Shown here piece by piece: positions 17,656 to 25,845 of a stretch of 64,000 nt of DNA. The translations under genes and the position numbers were made by a program. The notes under the pieces are model-generated. The model made no database searches. It was not told the origin of the DNA and was given only the letters and a program-made list of their open reading frames with translations. Each line of letters starts with the position of its first letter. Within the stretch, counting starts at the first letter, position 1. The stretch is from Hyalangium ruber. Lineage in GTDB: Bacteria > Myxococcota > Myxococcia > Myxococcales > Myxococcaceae. The stretch is from the NCBI RefSeq assembly GCF_034259325.1, contig NZ_JAXIVS010000008.1, forward strand, positions 62,001 through 126,000, in the 5' to 3' direction.

Positions 17656-20430
17656 TCAGGGGCCCCGGGCTCTTCCGCTTCGGAGTTCCAGCCAGGCGCT
17701 GATCTCCGCCACCTTCTTCTGCTGGTCCAGCGCCGTGTAGCGCTCCCGCGCGCGTCGTGCTTCTTCGCGGGCCTGCTCCGGCGCCTGGCCCCCGGCCCAC
17801 AGCGCCTGGGCCAGGGTGAAGCCCGTCTGCGCCAGGAGCTCCGGGTCCGTGTTCTCGTAGGCGAGCGTCTGCCGGAGCGGCTCGAGGGCCTCGGCGGGGC
17901 GGCCCTGGGCCAGGAGCGTCCTGCCCACGCCGTCCAGGGAATGGGCGAGGTTCGGGTGGTCCGCTCCGAACACCCTGCGCTTGAGGGCCTCGGCGTCGCG
18001 GAAGGACTTCAGGGCCTCGTCATGGCGCTTCAGCAGCAGGAAGCACTCGCCCAGCTCATCCAGGTCGTCCGCCACGGACGGGTGCTCCGGCCCCAGCGCG
18101 GCCTGGCGTACCGCGAGCGCCTTCTGGGCGTGCTCGAGTGCTTGAGCGGGCGCATCGCTCTCCCGATAGGCCGTGGCCAGCATGCTCTGGCGGATGGCGA
18201 CGTCGGGGTGCCGCGGCCCCTTCAATTCCTCCGTGCGCCGCAGCGACTCGCTGAGCAAGGCGATGGCCTTGGGAAGGTCTCCCAGGCGCAGCGCCGCCAG
18301 GCCCAGGGCGTGGCTCACCTTGGCCCGTCGAGAGTCCTCGGGGGAAAGTGCTCCCTCCAACGCGCGGGCCTTGGAGAAGGAGTCCCACGCCTCCTGGTAG
18401 CGCCCGGCGAAGAGGGCGGTGTAGCCGAGGTTGACGTTCAGATCGAAGGACACCAGCGGCTCGTTGCCGACCCGCTCGAGCACGCCCTGCGCCAGGTCCC
18501 CCCATCGGCGCGCCTCCTCGGGATGGCCGTTGTTGGCCAGCGCGTAGATGAAGCGGGTGAGCACCTCCAGACGCCGTCGGTCCGCGCGGCTCGCCTCGGC
18601 ATCCTGAAGGGCCCGCTCGAACTGGCCTAGGCTCTGCTCCACCTCGCCTTGCTGGTGAAGGAGCCATGCGAGCAGGTAGCTCAGCTCGGCCTGGAGCGGC
18701 CGGTATGACGTGAGAGCCGCCTGGGGCTCCAGCTTTCGCGCCAGCTCCAGCCCCTGGGCGTAGCGGCCCGCATCGAGCAGCGCGCGGACCTGGGCGAGCT
18801 GCTCGCCGAGCTGCTCGACGGACGCGCGGCGCTCGGGGTCGTCGGGCAGCGCGGGTTGCTCGGCCAGGGACTCGATGTCGCGGCAGTCCGCGAGCCCGGG
18901 CAGCGCGGAGGCGGCATCCACGGAGCGCTCCACCACCTTGCCGTCCGCTCCGGTGAACAAGCCCACCAGCGCACCCAGGCTCTTGCGGCGACGCTCCAGG
19001 CACACCATCCGCAAGGACAGCAGCGCCTCCGTCTGCTCACCGCGCACGCGGGTGGCCTCGCAGGCCTCGGTGTGCTGGCGGGCCCACTGGCCGGCATAGG
19101 CATCCAGCAGCCGCGTCACCCGTTGGGCGCTCTCCTCGGCGAAGGACCTGCCCGTGGCGCTGAAGGCGGTCGCCAGCTTCTGGCGCTCGGTGGGGCCCCA
19201 CACGGAGGCCACGAGGGAGTTCGCCCCCGCGCACACCTGATTCTGGTGGTGGACGAAGAGGCCGGTGCCGGCCGTGGCCGCCCCCATCAGGCCCAGGGCC
19301 GCGAGGACTCCGCGGCGGGTGCCCCGGCGCTGCTCCCACGAGAGCTCCTCCAGCAGCGCCTCCATGGAAGGGAAGCGATCCTCCGGGTGCAGGGACAGGC
19401 CTCGCATCACCGCGCGTCGCACGCGGGCGGGGACATGGACATCCGTGGGAGGTGCCTTCACGGTGCCGTGCGGCAGCAGCCGCCAGGTTTCCGTGCCAGG
19501 GGGCGCCTTGCCCTGGCGGTGCGCCGCCTCGGTGGCCGCCTCGACCATGAGGCGGGGCTCCACGGCGTGCTTGCGGTACAGCGCCCAGAACAATGAAGCG
19601 CAGAAGCTGAACTGGTCCGAGCGTGCGTCCGCGCCGCTGCCGCTGCCCAGGTACTGCTCGGGCGGCATGAACTTTGGTGTGCCCCGCACGAGCCCTGCCT
19701 GTGTCAGCGCCGTGGCGAGTTCGAGCGCGCTCGACCGACTCAGTGGCTCCTGCTCCTGAACCGGTGTCTCCGCCTCGTCGCTGGCCAGGGGAGTGAGCCG
19801 CGCCAGGCCGAAGTCCGTCACGCAGACGCGGCCGTTCTGGCCCAGGAGGACATTGGCGGGCTTGAAGTCCCGGTGTACCAGCCCTGCCTGGTGCGCCGCG
19901 CGTAGGCCTTGTCCCGCCTGGTGGAACAGGCGCAGCACTTCTTTCGGCGAGGGGGGAGGTTTCTGGCGGAGCCACTCATGGAGGTTCTGGCCTTGGATGA
20001 ACTCCATGGCGATGAAGACCCGTTCGCCCACCGTCCCCACGTCATGCACGGTGATGACATTGGGGTGGGAGATACGGGCCATGGCCTGGGCCTCGCGCAA
20101 CAGCCCGGCCGCTTCCTCCGAGCCGCCGGGGGCCGGGTCCTTGTCCGGGCGCAGCAGCTTGAGGGCCACCTTGCGATCCAGCTCCGGATCATAGGCGGCA
20201 TAGACCACGCCCATGCCGCCCTGTCCCACGGGCTTGAGGATGACGTAGCGCTCGACGCGGGTGCCTCGCTCCATCGTGAGCCCGGCGTCCTTGGCGGGAG
20301 GAGACGAGGCCGGGGGGAGAGGTGTGCTGAGGGGTGGCTCCTGGCGTTTCTTCTCGGGCGGCGGGCTGGCCTCCGTTACTCCCTCCTCGCCAAGGCGGGC
20401 TTCGTCTTCAGCGGGAGGAGGGTTGCTCAT
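17656..20430 (-). CDS. Serine/threonine protein kinase with TPR C-terminus
   Basis: 924 residues. A Pro-rich N-terminus leads to a Hanks-type kinase domain (about 60-345) with glycine loop GQGGMGVVY, the VALKLL lysine, catalytic motif HRDFKPAN and DFG. A single membrane helix follows (GVLAALGLMGAATAGTGL, about 358-378). The outer part has a region with repeated Cys (about 390-530) and then a TPR array (about 560-900) with repeats such as YREALEL-type helices. This is a common myxobacterial layout in which extracytoplasmic TPRs sense or dock a partner. It converges on the sigma-54-driven repeat protein gene with 30 bases between stops. Its Thr-phosphorylated targets could include ligands of the nearby FHA activator (inference). 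Confidence 0.95.
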   Translation of the reverse strand: MSNPPPAEDEARLGEEGVTEASPPPEKKRQEPPLSTPLPPASSPPAKDAGLTMERGTRVERYVILKPVGQGGMGVVYAAYDPELDRKVALKLLRPDKDPAPGGSEEAAGLLREAQAMARISHPNVITVHDVGTVGERVFIAMEFIQGQNLHEWLRQKPPPSPKEVLRLFHQAGQGLRAAHQAGLVHRDFKPANVLLGQNGRVCVTDFGLARLTPLASDEAETPVQEQEPLSRSSALELATALTQAGLVRGTPKFMPPEQYLGSGSGADARSDQFSFCASLFWALYRKHAVEPRLMVEAATEAAHRQGKAPPGTETWRLLPHGTVKAPPTDVHVPARVRRAVMRGLSLHPEDRFPSMEALLEELSWEQRRGTRRGVLAALGLMGAATAGTGLFVHHQNQVCAGANSLVASVWGPTERQKLATAFSATGRSFAEESAQRVTRLLDAYAGQWARQHTEACEATRVRGEQTEALLSLRMVCLERRRKSLGALVGLFTGADGKVVERSVDAASALPGLADCRDIESLAEQPALPDDPERRASVEQLGEQLAQVRALLDAGRYAQGLELARKLEPQAALTSYRPLQAELSYLLAWLLHQQGEVEQSLGQFERALQDAEASRADRRRLEVLTRFIYALANNGHPEEARRWGDLAQGVLERVGNEPLVSFDLNVNLGYTALFAGRYQEAWDSFSKARALEGALSPEDSRRAKVSHALGLAALRLGDLPKAIALLSESLRRTEELKGPRHPDVAIRQSMLATAYRESDAPAQALEHAQKALAVRQAALGPEHPSVADDLDELGECFLLLKRHDEALKSFRDAEALKRRVFGADHPNLAHSLDGVGRTLLAQGRPAEALEPLRQTLAYENTDPELLAQTGFTLAQALWAGGQAPEQAREEARRARERYTALDQQKKVAEISAWLELRSGRARGP

Positions 20431-20574
20431 GGCGCCAAAGTATAGACGTGCCCGAGCAGGCAGAGATGTTGGCGATCGCGATGCTCAGCGGCGTCGCGCG
20501 GTGATGACGACGGAGCCCATGCTGCGCGACGCGCTCGCCGAGGAAGAAGAAGGCCGTCCGCGCTCGCCGTTGAG

Positions 20575-20648
20575 GCAATTTTCCGAGGCGGAGCCCCCTG
20601 ACCCTCAAGAATCTGAGGGGGCTGGCTTCCTGGCTCCCAGGAAATTGC
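20575..20648 (+). promoter_or_regulatory. Structured 5' leader of the I9-like lipoprotein gene
   Basis: An outer stem is formed by GCAATTTTCC (20575-20584) and GGAAATTGC (20640-20648) with one bulged base. Inside are two mutually exclusive pairings: AGCCCCCT (20592-20599) with AGGGGGCT (20616-20623), or CCCTCA (20602-20607) with TGAGGG (20614-20619). Such switching is typical of attenuators. It ends 77 bases before the ATG at 20726. The rest of the 295-base gap shows nothing I can name. Confidence 0.4.
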
Positions 20649-20725
20649 GCGAAGTTCTCTCGGCGAACGGCCGGCCCGGGCTTTGCTCCCTGAGAGCGCA
20701 CCCTGGGACGTACAGGAGAGAACGC

Positions 20726-21109
20726 ATGCGACACCTGAAGCGATTCGGACTGGCACTGGCCTCCTGCCTGGTACTCACGGCTTGCGGAATGGGCATCACT
20801 TCATCACCCCAGGAGACGGATGCGCGGCTGGCCCTGTACGTCTCTCCCTGTGATTCCCCCGCGCCGCTCAAGCTCCATGCCGGCGAGAAGGTCCCGGACT
20901 CATACATCATCGTGTTCGATGAGGATCTGGATGACCCCTTCGCGCGGATAGAGCAGCTCGAGAGGAAGCACGGCTTCACCGCGAGCTCCCGCTGGGAGGC
21001 AGCCCTCAAGGGCTTCGCCGCCACGCTCAGCCCCGAGACCGTGGGCTCCCTCCGCTGCGAGGATGACGTGGACTACATCAACGAGAACGGTTACGTCCAG
21101 GTGGACTGA
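20726..21109 (+). CDS. Lipoprotein related to peptidase inhibitor I9
   Basis: 127 residues from the ATG at 20726 (AGGAG seven to eight bases upstream). Signal peptide with lipobox LTAC, Cys20. The mature part matches the inhibitor I9/subtilisin-propeptide fold: PDSYIIVFDEDL, a helix with ARIEQLERKHGF, then ALKGFAATLSPETV and the closing VDYINENGYVQVD. Normally this domain precedes a subtilisin; here it stands alone as a secreted lipoprotein, so it could act as an inhibitor or chaperone for a protease made elsewhere. The open frame continues upstream but lacks coding or signal features before 20726. Confidence 0.9.
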   Translation: MRHLKRFGLALASCLVLTACGMGITSSPQETDARLALYVSPCDSPAPLKLHAGEKVPDSYIIVFDEDLDDPFARIEQLERKHGFTASSRWEAALKGFAATLSPETVGSLRCEDDVDYINENGYVQVD

Positions 21110-21168
21110 AGCTCACGGCCGTCCTGCTTTGGCACGAGGCTCCGCGCCCCGTGCCGAGGGGCTCCGCG

Positions 21169-21489
21169 TCAACGGGAGAGGCAGACCACCCGGGCGGGAT
21201 AGGACTTGAGGATCGCGCACTCGCCCTGGCCGCACTCGAGCTGATTGCAGAGGTTCTGCTCGTTCACGCACAGCGCCTCCGCCTGCGCGCCTTCGAGCTC
21301 CACAACCACACAGGACAGCCCCGAGGCGCACTGCGCCATGTCGACGCCGCACCGCTGCGCCCCATCGAACGACTCTCCGGACTTCAGCCGGACCTTGGAC
21401 TCCGTCAGGTCCTGATCGTCTCCGCTGTTGTCACAGCCCGCCATCACAGTTGCCGCGGCGAGCAGGACTGCCACAAGAACACGCTTCAT
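21169..21489 (-). CDS. Small Cys-rich lipoprotein
   Basis: 106 residues from the ATG at 21489 (GAGGAG seven bases upstream). Signal peptide VLVAVLLAAATVMAGC with the lipid-attached Cys near residue 22. The mature part has eight further Cys residues in an EGF/Kazal-like spacing (QRCGVDMAQC, SGLSCVV, LCNQLECGQGEC, VVCLSR), suggesting disulfide-stabilised loops. No family is recognised. It is convergent with the I9-like lipoprotein gene. Function unknown. Confidence 0.85.
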   Translation of the reverse strand: MKRVLVAVLLAAATVMAGCDNSGDDQDLTESKVRLKSGESFDGAQRCGVDMAQCASGLSCVVVELEGAQAEALCVNEQNLCNQLECGQGECAILKSYPARVVCLSR

Positions 21490-21732
21490 GAGGTTGCTCC
21501 TCGATTGAGTGGGAAAGGCTCCGGTCAGCGTGGCCATGGCGCCTGCAAGCCACTGGCCACAATTTGCCTCCGCTGCAACCGGGGCCATCCGCTTCGGGTC
21601 GTAGTTGTCATGGCCCTCCCGAAGACGGTTCCCAGAGAATGCTCGACCGTTCACCGGCGGGAACGCGCCGCTCAGCCCTGTGGGCCCCGCGTCGAGGCTC
21701 CTCCCAGCACATCATCCGGAACTGGAGGATGC

Positions 21733-22116
21733 ATGAACATCTTGGTGGGAGCAGGGAAGGGCGCGTCACTCGGGATTCTGTACGCAGTCGTCGCCACGCC
21801 GCCGTTCGCGCTGGTGTACTTCAAGGGGTGGATGTCCGAGCTGCTGCAGTTGGTCGCACTGTGCGCGGTGCCGGCGGGCGCGTTGGTGGGAATCTCGGTC
21901 ATCGTCACTGGCGCGTACCAGCGGGGCGGGGCATGGCGGGCGCAGCTCGGAATGCTCGGTGTCTACGCGCTCACGGGCATCGTGTTCTTCCACGGCCTGC
22001 ACGAAGGGTTGGGAGCAGCGGTGATGTTCGCACCGGTCTTCCTTCCATTGGCGATGCTGGCCACGTGGGTCGCTGTCCTGTGGATTCGCAAGAGCGGCCG
22101 GCTCTTGAAGTCCTGA
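21733..22116 (+). CDS. Four-helix membrane protein of unknown function
   Basis: 127 residues from the ATG at 21733, which follows CTGGAGGATGC. Four strongly hydrophobic segments: about 13-30, 38-60, 72-92 and 95-118. Short basic tail (WIRKSGRLLKS) suggests a cytoplasmic C-terminus. No motif is recognised. It lies divergent from the Cys-rich lipoprotein gene across 243 bases and upstream of an unrelated soluble protein gene. Confidence 0.75.
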   Translation: MNILVGAGKGASLGILYAVVATPPFALVYFKGWMSELLQLVALCAVPAGALVGISVIVTGAYQRGGAWRAQLGMLGVYALTGIVFFHGLHEGLGAAVMFAPVFLPLAMLATWVAVLWIRKSGRLLKS

Positions 22117-22228
22117 GCGGTGGCACTTGGGGGAAGCCCTTCTCGGCCCCTCTGCTTCGTCCCCCTCAACAAGAGCTGCCATGCCTCCTATGCTCGATGT
22201 CGAGTCTCACAGTGGAGGAAGTGCTGCG

Positions 22229-22759
22229 ATGGAAAAGCACGACATCAACGAGGCCGAGCCAGCGCTGCGCGCGAGGCTCGAGGGACTCGGGGCGAAGCAC
22301 TGGACGGAGCTGGCTGGGGTGCGGCTGGCGTGGGTACGCAGCGGGGTGTGGTTGGCGCTCGGTGAGAGGTTCGTGCCAGCACCGCGATCCGTCGAGGAGC
22401 TGAGCGAGGCGCTGCGAGGATCGCAGGCGGAACTGGACTCGGAGACGAGCCTCGAGGAGGTGATGGAACTGGTGGAACTGACGACCGATGCGCGGGTGGT
22501 TCGCACGGAGGAGGACCTGAGCTACCTCACGTTGGACCAGCCAGGGCCAGAGGTGATCAGCAGCGGCACCATTGGGGAGCGCGGGCTGGCGCGCTGGGAG
22601 GCGCCGCACAGGGATCCGCAGGGGCTGGTGTTCTACGCCAACCTGCGGCGAGAAGGCGGCGCGGATTTCGTGCGCATGCAGGTGGATCGAGCCACACGAT
22701 CGATCTCGGTCGAGGTGGTCGACGGCGGATGGTTCGAGATCGCGGCGATCCTGGGATGA
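22229..22759 (+). CDS. Soluble hypothetical protein, 176 residues
   Basis: The ATG at 22229 follows GGAGG by about ten bases; further upstream in-frame ATGs lack this. The chain is acidic at residues 55-90, with a mix of helix and strand, Trp and Glu-rich, and no signal peptide. Segments WTELAGVRLAWVRSGVWLAL and LVFYANLRREGGADF look like strand pairs. No known family is recognised. It follows the four-helix membrane protein by 112 bases. Confidence 0.8.
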   Translation: MEKHDINEAEPALRARLEGLGAKHWTELAGVRLAWVRSGVWLALGERFVPAPRSVEELSEALRGSQAELDSETSLEEVMELVELTTDARVVRTEEDLSYLTLDQPGPEVISSGTIGERGLARWEAPHRDPQGLVFYANLRREGGADFVRMQVDRATRSISVEVVDGGWFEIAAILG

Positions 22760-22818
22760 AGCGCACTCAGATGGAAGCCGCAGATACCGTGCATATCTGT
22801 GGTCGCCAGAAGTGAATT

Positions 22819-22841
22819 GATTCACATCGTTCATGTGAATC
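22819..22841. promoter_or_regulatory. Perfect 9-bp inverted repeat in protease gene leader
   Basis: GATTCACAT-CGTTC-ATGTGAATC, perfect over nine pairs. The overlapping 13-mer CACATCGTTCATG recurs as CACATCGTTCGTG at 22846-22858. It may be an operator or a stem-loop ending the preceding gene; no U-tract follows. Confidence 0.5.
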
Positions 22842-22884
22842 GGCGCACATCGTTCGTGCATGGCAATGCGTAGTGTTCGTGAAG

Positions 22885-22907
22885 TCAGGGCTCATTGAAA
22901 GCCCTGA
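22885..22907 (+). promoter_or_regulatory. Second hairpin in protease gene leader
   Basis: TCAGGGCT-CATTGAA-AGCCCTGA, a perfect 8-bp stem with a 7-base loop, 54 bases before the protease ATG at 22961. It may regulate translation or mark the transcript start. Confidence 0.45.
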
Positions 22908-22960
22908 TCAGAGACATGATCGCTGTTGTCATGTCCTGCTTCCAGAGAGGAGAGCGGACC

Positions 22961-24232
22961 ATGCATGCATTGCTGAGTCGTATCTGGTGCGGTGGGCTGA
23001 TGGTACTGGCGATGAGCACAGCCGGATGCACGGATGACGTCAACCTGACTTCGTCCGGTCCTACGCTGACAATTGATGAGGAGTTCACCCGAATCGCGCA
23101 GGAGGTGCCGGGCTTCGGCGGGTACTACTACGATGATTCGGGTGCCCTGAATGTGGTGCTGACGCAGCCCTCGCTCCAGCTCGACGCCGCCCGTGAGTTG
23201 CTCTCCGCACGCAGGGTCGAAGGCAGTGGATCGATGGTCGTACAGCAGGGGCAGTACGACTTCGTGGAACTGAGCCGGTGGCGTGACCGGTTGGATGCAG
23301 AGATGCTCTCCAGCCTGATCTTCACCGACGTGGACGAGGTGCGGAACCGGGTCGCGGTGGGAGTGTCACCCGCCGTCCGAGCGGAGTTGGAGGCAGCACT
23401 GGCCCGGCTCCTGATTCCGGCAGCGGCGGTGATCATCCAGGAGTCCGAGCCGGTCCAGGAGCACCAGACGGCCTACACCTATCTGCATTATCGCAACCGA
23501 CCCCTCGCGGGCGGTCTCCAGATCAAACGCTACTCCGGGGGCTATTGCACCCTTGGTTTCAACGTGCGGAGGAATGGCAAGCTCGGTTTCTTCACCAACA
23601 CACACTGCACCAACCTCAATACCGTACTCTATCAGGGACCCTGGGTGAGTGACCGACTCGGTGCGACCACGGAGGATCCTGCCTTCTGGACGGGGGGCAG
23701 CGTCGTCTACAACGGTTCGACCTATACCTGCCCGCAGGGCAACTATTGCCGCTTCAGTGATGCGGCGTACACGGACTATGACGACGCCGTGCAGTCCGAG
23801 GCCCATCTCGGCTACATCTTCCGGACCGAACAGGAGAACGCTTACACGGGCGGCGATCCCGTGGGCGTTGCACACCTTCAGATCGACAATGACAAGCCGT
23901 TCTTCCGGATCGTGGGCAAGGCGTACCACGTAGCGGTCGGAGAGCGGGTCCACAAGGTGGGCCAGAGGACCGGGTGGACGTCTGGGAAGGTCACGGCGAC
24001 TTGTGCCAATTCCCAGAATGGCAATACCCGGCTCTTCTGCCAGATGTGGGGAGGTGGGGCAGGGTACAGCGGGGACAGTGGCTCGCCGGTTTTTCGCCGG
24101 GTGCCGGGGTCCGACTCGGACGTGGAACTGGTCGGGATCTATTGGGGATCGGCGATGAGCCCGATCGGCAGCATTGAACAGGATTTCGGGACGCTGGACG
24201 TCGCGGCGGAGTCGGCCAGCAGCGGCCCTTGA
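22961..24232 (+). CDS. Secreted trypsin-like serine protease (S1 type), lipoprotein
   Basis: 423 residues. The ATG at 22961 has GAGAGGAGAG upstream and starts a signal peptide with lipobox STAGC; the frame remains open further upstream. An N-terminal pro-region (about 25-180) resembles the alpha-lytic protease propeptide type. The catalytic triad is visible: His215 in TNTHCT, Asp in YTDYDDAV (272-275 region) and Ser373 in GYSGDSGSPV. The Cys residues are consistent with disulfides. The enzyme likely acts outside the cell in prey degradation (inference). A hairpin terminator follows at 24286-24314. Confidence 0.94.
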   Translation: MHALLSRIWCGGLMVLAMSTAGCTDDVNLTSSGPTLTIDEEFTRIAQEVPGFGGYYYDDSGALNVVLTQPSLQLDAARELLSARRVEGSGSMVVQQGQYDFVELSRWRDRLDAEMLSSLIFTDVDEVRNRVAVGVSPAVRAELEAALARLLIPAAAVIIQESEPVQEHQTAYTYLHYRNRPLAGGLQIKRYSGGYCTLGFNVRRNGKLGFFTNTHCTNLNTVLYQGPWVSDRLGATTEDPAFWTGGSVVYNGSTYTCPQGNYCRFSDAAYTDYDDAVQSEAHLGYIFRTEQENAYTGGDPVGVAHLQIDNDKPFFRIVGKAYHVAVGERVHKVGQRTGWTSGKVTATCANSQNGNTRLFCQMWGGGAGYSGDSGSPVFRRVPGSDSDVELVGIYWGSAMSPIGSIEQDFGTLDVAAESASSGP

Positions 24233-24285
24233 GCCAGTGTCTGGCTGGAGGGGTGTTGAGCGCCCAACGACAGAGGTCCCCAGCA

Positions 24286-24314
24286 AGAGGGCGGATGCTC
24301 CGAATCCGCCCTCT
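24286..24314 (+). terminator. Intrinsic-type terminator after the protease gene
   Basis: Perfect 11-bp stem AGAGGGCGGAT/ATCCGCCCTCT with a 7-base loop, 54 bases after the protease stop. The following stretch GTCTGCTCATTCACTC is moderately T-rich. Strongest terminator in the window. Confidence 0.7.
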
Positions 24315-24409
24315 GTCTGCTCATTCACTCTCCCGGCACTCTCCGGATGGGCCTGTTCCCAGGGAGTGACAGCATACCCCCGGGGCTTGGTGCCCATGGG
24401 GGGAGAAAC

Positions 24410-24502
24410 ATGAGAAAGCTGCTGGCTGTCGGTGTGCTCGTCTTCGCAACTCTGGGTTGGCCGCGCTGGAGTAGCTCCCAGCGCGCGGCGCGCTCATCCT
24501 AG
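24410..24502 (+). CDS. Possible truncated signal-peptide ORF, 30 residues
   Basis: Small ORF in the 405-base gap between the protease and VWA lipoprotein genes. GGGGGGAG is well spaced before the ATG and the peptide starts like an export signal (MRKLLAVGVLVFATLGW). It stops after 30 residues, so it is either a tiny secreted peptide or the 5' stub of a broken gene. Apart from this and the terminator, nothing else was found in the gap. Confidence 0.35.
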   Translation: MRKLLAVGVLVFATLGWPRWSSSQRAARSS

Positions 24503-24637
24503 CCCTACCCATGAAGATTCGAGGTGGCTCGGGCGGGCCCTTGCGGATCGTCGCGGTGCTACCACCCGCCTCGACTCGGTGAGGTGGCTTCCGTGGAGTG
24601 TTAAGGTGCCGGCTCTCATTCTGCGCGAGGTGTACAC

Positions 24638-25732
24638 ATGAAGTGCCAGCCACCAAGGTGGTGTGGAGGTCTTCTCCTGGGAGTGCTGCTGGCGCTGGCG
24701 TCGGCCTGCTCGAATCCGGAGCAGCCCCCTGCAGGCGCGGACGCGGGGATGGACGCAGGACTCCCGGACACGGACGCGGGGATGGACGCGGGACTCCCGG
24801 ACGCGGACGCGGGGATGGATGCAGGACTGCCGGGCGCGGACGGAGGCATCCCCGAGCCGGATGGAGGCACCGCCTCGCGCAAGCCCTATGTGGTGTTCGT
24901 GGTAGATCGCTCCGCTACCCTGATTTTCCCTGTCGACGCGAACGACCCGGATTGCCAGATGGCCGATAACAGCTTGTGCGGCACGCAGGGACAGGACAAC
25001 TGCAATCCCGCGCTGTGTCCCACGCGCCTGGGCACCCTGAAGGCCGAACTGGAGCAATTCCTGTCCAGCCATGCGACCCAGGCTCGTTACGGCCTGGCGT
25101 TCTTCCCCGCCACCACGACCGGCAGCTCGACACTCGAGGAGGCTTGCAGCTCTTCCTCTCAGATGAAGGTCTCTCCGCCCACGGGAGATGAGCCCGAGGA
25201 CCTTCAGCTCTCGGCGGACGCGGTGCTGCAGGCGATCCAGAACCTCCCCGCTCCCGCGGGCAGCAGCCCCCTGGGCGACACGCTGGAGATGGTGGCGCGA
25301 GAGACACCCCTCGGCTCCGCCGCCGCCATGGCCGGGGACCTGGTGGTGATCGTCACGGATGGTCCTCCCAACTGCAACGCCGACAACGTCAACGATAGCT
25401 CCAACCCCGCCCTGTGCCGCTGCACCGCGTTTTCATGCATGGGGCAGTTGACGCGCCTCGGCTGCCTGGACCTGGACGTCCCGGTGTCCCTGCTGAACGG
25501 CCTGCGCTCTCGGGGCGTGCGTACGTACGTCCTGGCGGTGGGGGATGATACTTGGATGGGTCAGCTTCCCGAGGTCTTCAATTCGCTGGCCACGGCCGGC
25601 GATACCGCTCGCGCCTGTCCTCAGGGCACGAGCGCGGAGTGTGGTGACTCCGACTTCTGCAATCCCTCCACGCTCCTGTGTGGCAGAAGATTCCTGAGGT
25701 CCGGTGAGCTCAACCGCATCCTCGCTCCTTGA
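24638..25732 (+). CDS. VWA-domain lipoprotein with DAG repeat linker
   Basis: 364 residues. Lipoprotein signal ending at Cys24 (LALASAC). A linker of three exact-style 11-residue repeats (DAGMDAGLPD-x, residues 35-67) leads to a von Willebrand factor A-type domain (about 85-330): VVFVVDRSAT replaces the usual DxSxS metal site, and VVIVTDGPPNC gives the following strand. Many Cys suggest disulfides. The protein should be surface anchored and may bind a partner, with metal binding doubtful given the altered first motif. It is convergent with the metallo-beta-lactamase gene. Confidence 0.9.
   Translation: MKCQPPRWCGGLLLGVLLALASACSNPEQPPAGADAGMDAGLPDTDAGMDAGLPDADAGMDAGLPGADGGIPEPDGGTASRKPYVVFVVDRSATLIFPVDANDPDCQMADNSLCGTQGQDNCNPALCPTRLGTLKAELEQFLSSHATQARYGLAFFPATTTGSSTLEEACSSSSQMKVSPPTGDEPEDLQLSADAVLQAIQNLPAPAGSSPLGDTLEMVARETPLGSAAAMAGDLVVIVTDGPPNCNADNVNDSSNPALCRCTAFSCMGQLTRLGCLDLDVPVSLLNGLRSRGVRTYVLAVGDDTWMGQLPEVFNSLATAGDTARACPQGTSAECGDSDFCNPSTLLCGRRFLRSGELNRILAP
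24740..24838 (+). repeat. Three 33-bp tandem repeats
   Basis: In-frame repeats encoding DAGMDAGLPD plus a variable residue, followed by a partial fourth unit. They form the spacer between the lipid anchor and the VWA domain; copy number could vary between strains. Confidence 0.85.
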
Positions 25733-25845
25733 GCCCTCGCTCCCGCCTCCCCTCACCGCGCTAGCTCAAGGAATCGTTGTTCCGTCGAAACGTTGGAGCG
25801 TAGAGCGTACCTTGGGGTGGGAGGGGCATGGCGGTGCCGGGAACA

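Noticed and set aside
20431-20725. In-frame upstream extension of the I9 lipoprotein
   Set aside because: Starting there would bury the signal peptide; the ATG at 20726 has a ribosome site and a correct lipobox distance.
24740-24838. Repeat array considered as CRISPR-like
   Set aside because: The units are in-frame coding repeats without spacers.
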